A stretch of DNA of 64,000 nucleotides, from contig CACRXP010000641.1 in assembly GCA_902702965.1 (NCBI GenBank), positions 255,573-319,572 of the forward strand, written 5' to 3'. Made by a program: the position numbers and the translations under genes. Source of the DNA: Spirometra erinaceieuropaei. Lineage: Eukaryota; Platyhelminthes; Cestoda; Diphyllobothriidea; Diphyllobothriidae. Shown here one piece after another: positions 1 through 12,600 of this stretch; positions within the stretch are counted from its first letter, which is position 1; each line of letters opens with the position of its first letter. The notes beneath the pieces are model-generated. The model saw only the letters and a program-made list of their open reading frames with translations. It was not told the origin of the DNA and did not search any database.

Positions 1-59
1 CATCATAAACGTCCGTTTAATTAGAGGAGAACATTTACAAAGCAAACATATAATGCTTT

Positions 60-485
60 AGCCCGTGTACTTCCACACTCGGTGCTGAGACTTTGCCTTG
101 GCGGAGTCATTAACCACACGGTGAGCGCACAGGTGAACACTCTTCTTAACGCCAGGATCGGTGATTCAGTTGGTCGAGCAATCATTACACCAACATCCAA
201 CACACGTGATGAAAGTATAGCAATTACCGGCGCGAATGTCGGCCATCAAAAAGGCATCACATTAAGTACAACGATCCCTGGTGAATGGGGCGGGAGCCAC
301 GGTGGCATGGCGACAGCATTCTATAAATACTGCAGCCGCTTGTGCGTGAGCCACCCTTATATGCTTTCGTCTCAGATGATGGGTTCGAGGAGGAATCCAA
401 AACGTCAGGCTAATAAAGCTCTTGTTCCACCGACCGTGTCTCCTCCTTTACGAGTGCTTCCTGGGACTCGTCCTTTCTCACCGAC
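60..485 (+). mobile_element. Penelope-like element, 3' end fragment
   Basis: The stretch repeats the 3' region of the Penelope-like elements elsewhere in the window. It has a degenerate reading frame with MLRLCLGGVINHTVSAQVNT and RAIITPTSN, then a non-coding tail with CCACCCTTATATGC and an AACGTCAGGCTAATAAAGC block (hammerhead-like region, core degenerate: CAGATGA). The same order occurs at 45684-46228 and, inverted, at 60985-61440. RT and endonuclease parts are absent, so this is a 5'-truncated copy. Confidence 0.75.
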
Positions 486-3453
486 AACGGTTAAAAGTAA
501 CTGCAAATCAGTCGATTTCTTCAAGTTAAACATATCTTCTTTTTCTTATGATCTGTTTTGTTGCAAAGTGACTCGTTTAAATGCCAGTTATTAAGTGCCG
601 TTTTGGCAGGGACAGATTTCAGACGCACCATGCTTCAAATGACCTGAAATATTTAGTAGTCAGAAGACAAAGTGGCGAGCGAACGTTGTTTTCGATAACT
701 TCTCGTCAGGCCAGAACGGTTATATAGGACGGGGTAAAGTGCGGGAAAGAATCAATGAAAGTTCGTTTTTAAAATACAGGCTAGGCAAGAACGAAAGGAC
801 TCTGAAAGTTGTATGCTGTTCGTCCACCTTTCATTACGGTAAGCGCGGAGCTTGAACGAGGTTCTTCTGGGCGAATTGCGTCGGTTTTCCTAACCTGATG
901 GCAGCAGCTTCTGTTGTTGTTAACAGGCGCTGGCCCAGTAGCTTAGGGTAACACGAGGAGACCTAATAAATCATACCAAATGCCTCAGCTGGTCTACACA
1001 ATGTCCTGAATCCATTGCATGCGCACGGATGGCGCTGTCTGTGCTCCTAGTTTCACCTTTTGCCATCCATGCGGGAAGGTGTCCTCGTATTCTTTTGAAA
1101 AGGCACGGACTCGTACGTCCTTTAAAGAATGGCCAGAGATCTTCAGTTTATTTAATGGAAGAAGGCTTTAAATAAGGCTTATTTTTGCAAACGTTCTAAA
1201 ACTGCTCATATACATTGCATAAAGACATTTTTTGTTAAAATAAAGTGGCTGCGCAGAACGAACTATACTATCATAAATAAAGGGGATAGAATGTCATAAG
1301 CATCCTGTTTGCCTGCAGTCGTTTTAGTTAGATAATTTTGAACTTCGTCATACACATGCTATCTGAAGGGAATTAAATTTGTCATCATAATATTTTACTA
1401 AGGAAAATGGCTTTGAGGAATAACTTAATGAAATCAAAACAAGTGAAGTTTTAAACGCCAAAACCCTACTACACTCGTTATTGACCCTTCATGGATTTCA
1501 AAATTTCATGTTGTTTTAGTGGTCTGAATTTCATCTCCTCTTCTACTCATACCTGGGGGATGCGGTCTTGCATACAGTCGTACGCAGGTCAACCTTTGGC
1601 GGAAACAATTGATAGACTGCGTAAAGAACACCATATTTTGGTCAGCCAGAGCCTTCAATCGAATGATTCTAAACGCCAAATCTTTACTGTTGAAGTACTG
1701 TAAATATGGAGAGTCCACCATTTTCAGTACGCTTTTGCAGTAGGATCTGTAAGCTAGACGTTAAGCTAAATGTTTTGTCAGTCATCAATTACAACTGCTA
1801 TTTGCATGATAAGAGTCTTGTTACGGAGTTTCTGAAAGAACATACTAGAACGTGCTCCCTAAGAAATCAGATATCATAATACAACTAATTATTGTGGGAC
1901 AGGCTTTATAACCCTTTTCTTAAACACGTGGCACACAATTCGTGTGCGTGTTTGGTGCTCTAGGCGTGCCACACTGGGAAGAGAGGAGCCTTTAGGATAT
2001 TTAGCCCATTGACTGTAGCTTATAAAAATTAAAAAACAAGGATTATGACGACGTCCCGTATTCGATACCAAGAATAAACAGTATATTTAACTTATTTTTA
2101 AGGTGAGCCGATATTTTTGAAATCCATGGTATCGTCATATCACCACTGCAAATTACGACAAAACACATTTTAATCCGGAAAAGAGCATGTATGCAGGACA
2201 CTTGGCGTGAGGCTGACCAGTTTGGAGATTGAGAAGCAGAAAGCCAATCTACCGTAGATTTTATGTTCAGACGGCTAGTTATCCAATCAAGGAACTTTAA
2301 TATGATTGATTAATTTTAATGAATTGGCAATAAGTATAAATTCTGTCCTCCTTGTGTTTGTTTATAAGGTTTTATTTGTCCTGAGTGTAAGGGCTTCTGC
2401 AAGACATAAACATCGACAAAACATAAGCCACCAAGAAATGGTTTTGTACTCCTTTTTACGACCAAAATCGAACGCGCGACCTATGAGGGCAGGTGTGGCT
2501 TGTCGTTTGTCTTTGTTAGCTTACTCAAAATTCAATCTTCAGACTTAATGTAAACCTATCCTTTTGTTATGGCGATTCAGTAAGTATTGGGTAAAGCTGC
2601 AGAAGTCTGTTGTCTAAGCCCCTATCATCTAACCTTCAGCTCGATAATTCCAATGAGGACATCCCATGTTCCATAATCCCGAATCCTCTCCATGTTTACA
2701 AAAATGGCAACCATACCCTATGTTCGTCTACCCGCAGGAAAGTGTCTGATAAAATATTATACGGGACCTTTGCATGTCAAACTAATCTTCTACCGCTAGC
2801 CGAATAATATGATTGGACTTCATGTCAAGAGTGTAAAAGTCTTCCGTTTTGTGGGGAAAGGTGAATGCAGTTTCCAGCATGACTAATAAATGCGAAATTG
2901 AAAATATCAGCGTAAAAAGTGGGAATGTCATTAATTTTTAACGCGTTATTTTTTCATTTAAAGGCGATTGCAGTCTACTCAAGTTGGTCTAAACAGTTAA
3001 AGGTTAATCGTATCAATTTGATTCGGGACATGACCCTACTAACGTACAGGCTTTCTTGCCAACGCTGTCAGAAGGCCTACAAGCCAGAGCATACTGTTAA
3101 TCGACCCAGAATGTCAACAACGGAAGATATGAATAATTAGAACCTTTCTGCTTTCTATAAAAGACTACGTGAAACTTGCATTAAAACATGACTAATAGTG
3201 ATATTCTAGGGGGCTTCAGGGTCGAGAACATGATATAAAATCGATTATTTTCGAAATTATACCTACTGCGTTCTTTGGAATAAAACCTAAGAAAGGACCA
3301 CAATGGTGCAGGTGGTTGTTATTTCATAAACATTACAATAAGGGCCTTTGTCCCCACAATCCCAAACAATAAATGATTAGAAAGGTTTATAATAACTGTG
3401 TGTTCCTACTGCTTAAATCCACCAGGTCTTGCATACTTTCTTTCACCTTTTAG
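486..3453. other. Upstream region with no recognised coding exon
   Basis: The transporter's initiator exon should lie here or left of the window. I looked for an ATG-led + strand frame ending at a phase-0 donor. The best donor-like site (AAG|gtgagc near 2101) has an in-frame stop just upstream. Only short, unconserved ORFs are present. No promoter motif is evident. Confidence 0.5.
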
Positions 3454-3610
3454 ATAACAAGTAAAACGGCTGAAAATTCTAAACGCTGCCTAACGAACTG
3501 CCTTGGAAATGCGGACAAGAACGCCGACAGGTCGAAATGTTACAGAAGGCTGGTTCTTGCAGTGGTGGCAGTTGCAATCTTTCTAGACAACGTGCTTCTC
3601 AGTTCTGTAG
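3454..3610 (+). CDS. vmat: vmat exon a: cytosolic N-terminus and TM1
   Basis: The exon begins after a strong pyrimidine tract plus TTTTAG and ends at G|gtaaga. It reads [12 protein letters not shown]... then a basic stretch (CYRR) and the hydrophobic [20 protein letters not shown]. The Asp in FLDN matches the essential TM1 Asp of SLC18 proteins. It ends in phase 1. There is no in-frame Met, and the codon just upstream is TAG, so at least one further coding exon must precede it. About 35 residues lie before TM1, so that exon is probably short. Confidence 0.88.
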
Positions 3611-6600
3611 GTAAGAAACCTTCTTCCACTTTTACGTGATAACTTTAGCCTATGTCTCCTGTGGGACAAACCATAAAGGCTAAAGCACATCGTGTTAGGG
3701 CGGACATCGTGTTGCTTGTTTTTTTCCTGTGAATATCAGGCGATCACACTTGTAGCTCGAAACAAAACTTCCAGCCGTCAGCTACTGGCCAGATTGAGCC
3801 TACACCGTAAAAGAGTCACAGACATGTTGCGTTCGAGCACAACGCAAATCAGCTTTTTAAGGCAATCATTTTTGTACTGTGATGATTCTTTTTGAGTCCT
3901 CGACTTACAGTCATTGACCGATCGGTAAGATGATAGTTGGTAGCCGTGGCCACAGACTCCACAACGGTACCCACTGGCTCGATTTCAGTAACTGTGATTG
4001 CGTTCGCATTATGCTTCTTAATTCACGCGCGCGCTGTATTACCTGTATCAGATTCATTTTAGAGGTGCTATCCTGGGCAGATTTGCACCGGTAACGATGA
4101 CAATGAGGCTTATCCCATATCAACTTTCATTAGAAGAGGTAGTTGGCAGGCGTGCCCACAGAATCCACAATTGTACCTACTGGCTTAATTTCAGTAGCTA
4201 TGATTACATTCCCATTATGCTTCTAAATTTACGCGCGCGCTGTATTACCTATACCAGATTCATTGTGGAGGTACTATCCTGGACGGATTGGCACCGGTAA
4301 CGATGACAATAAGGCTTTCCCTACATCGACTTGCATAAGAAGAGGTAGCTTTTGACTGCCTCATTCATTGTAGAGGTACTATCTTGGGCGGATTGGCACC
4401 GGTAACGATGACAATGAGGCTTATCCTTTATCAACTTTCCTTAGCAGAGGTAGCTTTCGACTGCCTCATTATTTACGGATTTTCTCTTCCGCCAAAACCA
4501 ATTTTTCGCATAAAAGTCTTACCTTGCTTGCTTTGTGGCGTCCCGCGTGCCGCTGCTTGACTCTCATGTTCTTCTGTCCATTATGTTGGATGGAGTTCTA
4601 TCGAACATACTGCGGAATGACCTTCGGACCAGTTGCCATCTTCCATTGATTGTTCGCCTTCACTTGCTTTTCTTTCCAATCTGAGGCTAGGATGCATTTA
4701 TTCCGCACACCGTTCAAAGTCTCCTTGCTCATTTCCATACCTTCCTTGTATTTTTCACCTAATCTAAATTAGGCTTCCACTTTACCTGTAGCGTCAATTC
4801 CTAGCATATACTACAATCGCCATTTACCCGTCCACTCAATTGTCCACACCCGTATAGCCCCTATTACCACCGGTCCCGATTGACAGGCAGCTGGGAGTTT
4901 GCGGTGTCAGGAGGGATACCAAGTATCATCTAACCAACTACTATGCATGTTTTTATATTGATTTTAGATGCCTTCATAAATTTTACCTAATTTTGTAAAT
5001 ATGTGGACAAAAACGCCCTTTTCATCCTTATTTGGTAGTTCGTCAGTGTTTCGCGGATTTTATACTCTTAACAAGTGTCATTCTGTTTCGAAAATTTTAA
5101 ATTATGCGATTTTATAAGATCGTATAACGTCAACCCGACTAAAATCGCATATGTATGTTTAATAATGCGTCTTAGTGTGTTTACGACATAGTCCGAATTC
5201 CTTGAAACTCTTTTTAATGTTAACGTACATGAGAATGTATTTTTCTTTACACTAAAACTAGGCAGTATCTTGACCGAAAACCCTAAACGAAAACGCATAA
5301 TAAAGTCGAGTCCAGAGTCATGCGCGCATTGTAAAATCTTTCTCCGAACCAAAATACCCTTTTTCGAGTATACACTTTGGGGGTGACGTGGTTTCCAACC
5401 AGACAAACACGGGCATTAATTTTTGGACAGATATTTACGCAGAATATATTCAAGTCTACAAGGGCAATAGCAGAGACAATGCATACGTTTAATTGATCAT
5501 TTTTAACTAATTTGGCTTTTAAACCTGACCGAGCAGATTGCATCCAAAAAACCAACATCCTGACGTGTTCAAAATATTGTTCGATGATGTCGCACGATAC
5601 CCACGATTGCAGTCCTAATTAAGGAATCGCTGAGAACAGAAAACGCATTGCACACAGTTTCGGTTAACAGTTTATGACATGGGTCACTGGCTGTAAGCTA
5701 TGCACGTTTGTGGAAATACCATAGGCAGATGCTTACGTCACACCAGTTACTGCGCACAACTTTATCCTTAGTCTGCTTATCTCGAGTGCAACAACGGTGC
5801 CCAAAAGAAGGGAGATAGTGCAAAATAGGTTTCAGATACATAATAATATGCACTCGCTTGACCAAGACGTTTTTCAAATTGACGTTTCGCATTTTCGTTC
5901 GAACTTGTCGAAAGTGATGTGGTCGACAAGACAAAGATTCCAAATCAAAAGTCAGGGAAGACGGAGTGAGTTGGACAACCTTGACTGTTTTGGAGGTGCG
6001 TATACTAAGGCTCTGTGGGCAGTCGCCGTGAGCGCGCTCTCCAGGCAAGTTGTTATCTGTGTCCGCCTTCGGGGTGCTCAGACCCAGCGCGTGTGTGCGC
6101 CTTTCGTTATATCCGCATCCGCCAGCCAATCAGAAGGGGGACAGCGTTGATTGGCCTGTAGCACTCGCGAGGTTAGTGACAAGCCTCGCGCGTCCCAGCA
6201 GCATACCGACAAGGAGTGGGAGGCGGACAGGAAAGCAGCATGGTGAGGCGGAGGGCAAGCAGACGCGATCTGCCACAAACTCATCAGCAGAGACGGTCGC
6301 CAATAAGTGTGATGGAGGTGCAATGAGCTCAGTCCTTGTTAGACGGAAAGGGGGGAAAATGCAAGAGAGGTCGGTCTCACGTAAAACGAAAAAAGATGCG
6401 ATCGCTAGAACTAGGAGATTGTCGGCGTAACATTTCGAATTCTTACTCGACATCTTCCTCACATGCAGTTGCCGATAAGGGTAATGGAGAGACAATGGGC
6501 TCAGTCTTCAATAGAATGAAACTGACACAGCCATTTGCCTAAAATACTTAGCAGCACGTGAACCCACCGCCCGAGTACATATCTGATGTGGCGATTGCTT

Positions 6601-9600
6601 GTTAGTCCGCACCCGAGCCTGAAGGTCGTCTAGAGGAGGAACTTCAGGAGTTGAAGGAGACGAATCTCTTTCTCACCAACTTTGCTTTGCATAAGTAGTT
6701 AGATGGTCTCAATCGTCGAATCCTGAAGGATATATGCAGCAGGTTACATGGCATTAAAATGCCATGAAATCATTTAGCTAGAGACATATCTTTGTAAGCT
6801 TCTCCAAGCATTGTGTTACCAGGCTTGCTTTGGTCAGAAAATTAAGATATCAGCCTGGCGTTTGTAAGTCGGAGTGTCTTACGTGATGCTATGGGTCGAA
6901 GAGAAGAGTTGTCTCTGTGTGTACGATGGCAGGTCCACCAGAAGGCCATTTATTATGCACTCATGGTTTGTTGATCGCTGTATTGCATCTTAAAACTGCA
7001 CTTCGAAGAACTTCAAATTCAATTCGCAAGCCAGCGTTTTTTATGACAATGGATTTACATGCGACATGGCACTGACAATGATCAAATAAGCGTTCAGCTT
7101 TTCTATAGATGCCTGTACGACAGTTTAACACCTACTGTTCGTGCACCCGACAACGAAATCTTTGTTCACACCTGGGATGAACGCGTGTGCTACTGACCAT
7201 TGTAGACATGCGGTTCCATGTATTCTGCGTCCCTTATGCCTCCATTACTTTGTCGGCACATGCCACCCATGTCCGGTTAAAATGAGGACCCGTAACGCCA
7301 AGCTCATTAACTTCCAGTCTCAGCGGTATATCATCTGCTTCTAAATTACTTCTTGGATAACGTATATTGGCTTATATCGGCGTTCTAATTATATTAATAC
7401 TGTATATTAACTGTACTTGGTCTCTAAGGCAGCCAAGATCTTATCTGTCCTTTATGTCATCGCTCATGGCATTTCCCAGACGGATAGTCAGCAGGCTTAA
7501 GTCAGTCTGCTTAAAATATTACCGGTTTTCATTTAACTGTAAGCCAGCGTAATAGGAATAATATCGCAGCTTACGTATCGGTCCGATGGGCATCTGAGTT
7601 TTAGGCCAGGACTTTCACAGCGAATGGGATCTTGCCTCCTGAGCCAGTCCAACAGCTTAATGCTTATCACGTTTCGGCTGTCTTATCAGTTTCATCTCCC
7701 AAAGAATATCGAGGACGCGGATTCATTTTCTGGTTCTTTGAGTTCCTTTCGCAGATGACCAACCTGTTTCCGATCCGCGGAGATTCTCTCTCAAGGGAAC
7801 CTCGATCACCAGCATAAATGCCATTGTTGTAAATTTGGCAGGTGTTGAATCACAGGTCATGGGAGAGAGCAGAACCGTCAAAAGCAGGAAATGTGCAGCG
7901 CAGAAGGTCACCATTGCTATTGTACTCGTTTTAGACGGGCCATTAAATTTTTGTGCGATCCCTGACAGTTGCGATATCAAGTATAAGAGCACTGTCACAG
8001 TACAATTTTCCTGCGGCAAACCACCGATAAGGCAAACAAAAGTAATATCGTCACTTGTTGCCGGAAACGAACTTGAAATATAAATCCGTCCCTGAGTAGC
8101 TACATTGCAATCAGATCAGTTTAATTAGAAAAATCAGAAAATGGCGTGAAATTTGATAGGTCTCGATAAACTTAGCTAAGTATTAATGAGACTATTAAGT
8201 AACTTCAGGGAGCAGCAGTAAGGTTTATAAATCGGGTATTTAGATGCTCCACTGAAACCGTTAGGAGATGCGTTATCCATGGTAAAATGCTGTGTTTAAC
8301 ATCTTAAGTTCACTAATCGGTTTGGTGATTCTGAAAAAAGGGAAAATAAACCTGCCGCGTTAAATCCGCATGCTAATGGAACACCAAAGTAAATGTTGCT
8401 GTTACTAAATCTTGGAATAAATTGTTTATTTAACAGATATATTTTGAGCAAGGGGAAGTTGTAGCCTAGTTGTCTTAAGAACTGTTTCTGACAACGGTCT
8501 TTAAGCAATTGGTAGATATTTTCCACTGTATTCAAATATCATCAGCTCACAGTATTTTGAGTAATGTGTAAAGGACAACATTAGAAAAGACATTTGAACA
8601 AAACAGCTTGTATGATTGCAACCAGTTTGTGTTCTGATGGCTTCCTCCCACAAAAAATATGCCGAGCAAAACAAAATAGCTAACGTTCCCTTTTTTTAAA
8701 ATCTGCTATTATCTAGCAGAGAAACAAGTATTAGTTAAAATAGGTGAAATTATGAGGACGAATATCATCGCATGTAACTTTGTTCGTAAAATAATTTCGT
8801 CACTAGAGCTCACTCTTCTAGACCAGATGTTTCGAGATAGACCGAAACGTCCTTTAAGCGTTCTGAGGGGATTGCAGCCAGTTTAGAGATAAAAACAAAA
8901 TATAAGTTTAAACATGCATTGTGAACGCTGTTCGACCCACTACAGAGGTGAGACCATCAGAGTTATGTTGAACAGTCAGATACAACTATCTAAATAACCC
9001 AGACACCTTACTACTACCTATATTGTCATGATGATGCAATCGCTCTCCTTCAAGAATTTCGAACATTTTTGTATACGAATAAATTGCCTCTGCCCCTCTA
9101 AATTGTAGCCTCAGCCATATCTGTCGTTTGGTCCGACCACAATAAATAATCACCGGAGCATTATCTTGCATACTAGCAAATATCTGAGATGAAAGTCCCT
9201 AAACATAATAACTCTAAGTAATCAGACGCCATATAGTGAGCCGTGTGTGGTGCAGCCGGAGAGAAAATTCTACACCTAATTCCTCTTTCATCAGATTCGA
9301 TACAGAAAATAAAGCAGCCTCCACGGCTATGGTACACACTCGTGTGTGCGTGTGCTACAAGAAACTGGGCCAGGTGATTTCTCCGGCTACTGTGTCAGTC
9401 AGTTTAAATTTTCGTATTGATTTGCAATGTATATGTAGCTTCAAATGGCGTAAAGGTATGGTTTGTGTTTTGGGTTACTTACTCGGGACAGCAAATACGT
9501 TAAAGGAGAATAACTAACGGTATTTATTTGTGCATACAAAGAAAGGAAACAAAAAGACCTCGCGGTGGCTGCTGATTGATGGTGGCCGAGATGCTTTAAG

Positions 9601-12600
9601 GTAAACATCTGAGTGCAAATAGTACAATGCGATACATATTTGTCAGTTCCTCAAATGAAAAATCAAATTCATTTACTATTATTATTAAATGGCAAATAAC
9701 GGTTTTCCCTTTCAATTGATGGCAATAAGGACGATTCAAATTTGTGTTAACGAACGCTTCTTAAATGTCAAGCTATTTTGCTCATTACACATGCTCCGCA
9801 AAATGAGTATCCACGGACATAAAGCACATCTCATTTTTAATAGGCTGCCTGTTGCGGTTAGGTCTTTTTGTTTAAATTACCAACTCGGATTTTTCAGTGT
9901 TGCCAACCTGAATATTCATGTGTGCACAAGGAAGTTAATTTTTTTATCGATCCTTCTCCTACAGTTCCCATTGTGCCGGATGTCTTGATGACATTCAAGA
10001 CTAAAACTGCAGTAAAATCATTGTTGGAACACAGCGGTAACAATTGCACCTCCGACGCACCCGTAGTTGACCTCGTGGTGGACGCCATGGAGTCCTTGAC
10101 CCCTCTCTCCTCCTCTACACAGACACAGCCGACTCTGTCGGAAAGTGATTTTCTCGATCCGACAGTGGCCACTGAGCAGGAGCGACGCGAGGTTGTACAT
10201 GCGTTGCAAAAGCTAAAGACCTTGGCTAAGGACTGCAACATCAATACCACAGCGATTGCTGGGGTGGTACGAGAAACGCGCATGGACGGGGAGAACCTTG
10301 CAGTGGGGATACTGTTTGCGTCAAAGCCACTTGTACAGCTAATTGTCAATCCGATGATCGGACCGTTGACCAATAAGTGAGTTGCCCCCACCTCACAAAA
10401 TCAGCACATCAGTGGCACGATGCCTATTTATTTGCAGTGGTATTAGTAGCAACGGTTTCTTTAAGCATCTTCTCATCGCGCTATAGGATGAACATACGGT
10501 GAGCCGCGAACTACTAGAATACAAGAGCAGATTTTAAAATGCAGTTTGAGACACGGTCACTGAATTTGCCAATTACGACCTCGGATTTTTCACTTCGATA
10601 AAGTGGAGATAACATACACTGAGTGGCTGATCTCATGAAATATGGCCTGAAATTCTGAAATATATTTTCGATCAGAAAAAATTATTTAGGGAAGGGTCTT
10701 ATATGGATTATCAAGCAGCGTAGTCATATAAACTTTCGGATCTCCCAGAAGTTGGCCTTTAAATGCATTTCTACGCAACGTTCTGCAGGAACCGCACTCG
10801 ATAAAAATGGCTACTTAAGCGGCATGCGTTTCTCACATTGATTTTGATGTTTTTATGAATTCGAATATATTTTCTAAATAACATGCAAACATATGCCTCT
10901 TTCTACTCTGCTTGTAAAAAATCGCGTAGTTTTTGAATTGTATACACTAGAAAGATGTGCATTAAAGTTTTGAAAGCTTTTCTAATTCCCAAGTACAGTG
11001 CGTGACAGATCTCATAAAATGTTGGCCAAAATTCTAAAATTGCGTTTTCGATTTGATAGGATTAATAAAGTGGCGTTGTAACATTAACATGCAGCATAAT
11101 CCTATGGACTTTCGGACTCGTCAAAATGTTATCTTTTGAATGCATTTCTTTCTGACCTCCCACTGAAACCTTATTAGGTAAAAATGACTACTTGTTTAGC
11201 ATTATTTTTCATACTGATTTCGGTGGTCGTGCAAATTCAAATTTATTTTATAGAAAAATGCTAAACAAGTAGTCATTTTTACCTAATAAGGTTTCAGTGG
11301 GGGGTCAGAAAGAAATGCATTCAAAAGATAACATTTTGACGAGTCCGAAAGTCCATAGGATTATGCTGCATGTTAATGTCACAACGTCACCTTATTAATC
11401 CTATCAAATCGAAAACGGAATTTAAGAATTTTGGCCAAAATTTCATGAGATCGGTCACGCACTGTAAGTATGAGCTTGACCAATCATTGTACCAGCGTTT
11501 AGCGATTTCGGTCTGCAAGGTGCAGGTCTGCTGCCTAAATAAAATCCTATATTCTTATTTGCTTTTATGAAGATATCATATAGAGCTTACAAACGTTTTG
11601 CAATGGATGCGGACTGTGTCGTACGATTTATGAGAAGCATTCGTAAGCGGACAAGTACAATTCAGTATGAATGGACATTGTACAGTTTACAAAATCTCAT
11701 AATTATAAACTTTTCAAAATCCATATTCATCCCTTCTCGTGGTATAAAATGTGCAAACTATATGATTTTCTACCAGCTGAGAGAAGAAGGCATACATGTG
11801 CAAGTTTCCCATAAAATCCATCTCATTTTATATTATCAAAAATCAATGCGAAAAACTCCTGCTAATTATGCAGCCATTTTTACCGTGTGTAATTCCTACA
11901 GAAGGTCGCAGAGAAGTGCATTATTACCATTCTGAGAAGTACGGAATACTATATGACTACTTTGCACGATAATTCATTTTAGAACCCTATGTAAGTGTTC
12001 CTTCCTTATCAAGAACTTACTCAAGAACTGAAGCCAAAATTTCATGAAACTGTTCACTCACTGTAGGCGTGGACAAACTCAAGGTCTCAGTTAGTTACAA
12101 TCGGTTGTTAGACATAGGTTATCATATGCTCCCTATATCAGAAATCGTTTTTAAATTGGTTAAGCGGAATTGGTATTTGGACGTTGCATATATGCACTAA
12201 AATAAAAGTTTGGGTTTTTTGAAGACGCTTGCATATTATAAAGATTTCCAAGGCTTATATGGGCAAATATAACGCCTAATATACGCTTGCTGGTTTGTGC
12301 CACTTTACAGTGTTCACTGCTATACATATTGGTTATAATAATTTGAAAATGAAAAAGGACTCACTCAATGAGGATAAAGGGCAGCAATGTGAAAGTGATA
12401 TTTGCCGATCTCCGCCGATAACGTTTAGGAATATCGGCGAATGTGTCAAACTTTCGATTTAAAATTCCGCAATTCAGGCAGATGTTTGCACATTGGCCAT
12501 TATAATAGACACTGGTAAAGAAAACTCCATCGGAACGATCATTTCTGTCTGTGATTCTGGCTCTAGACAGTCGATTCTAAGCCGAGCCACCACGCCTAAA

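Noticed and set aside
5797..6495. Open frames of 117-143 codons on both strands.
   Set aside because: Open on several frames at once in a GC-rich block, with no conserved motif. Most likely chance.
7835..8083. An 82-codon + strand frame with [20 protein letters not shown] and [11 protein letters not shown] looks like a VMAT N-terminus and TM1.
   Set aside because: The real TM1 exon is at 3454-3610, with [10 protein letters not shown] and a phase-1 donor that fits exon b. This frame has no suitable donor and lacks the LDN motif.
10018..10391. Minus-strand frames over vmat exon b.
   Set aside because: Shadows of a conserved exon with correct splice sites on the + strand.
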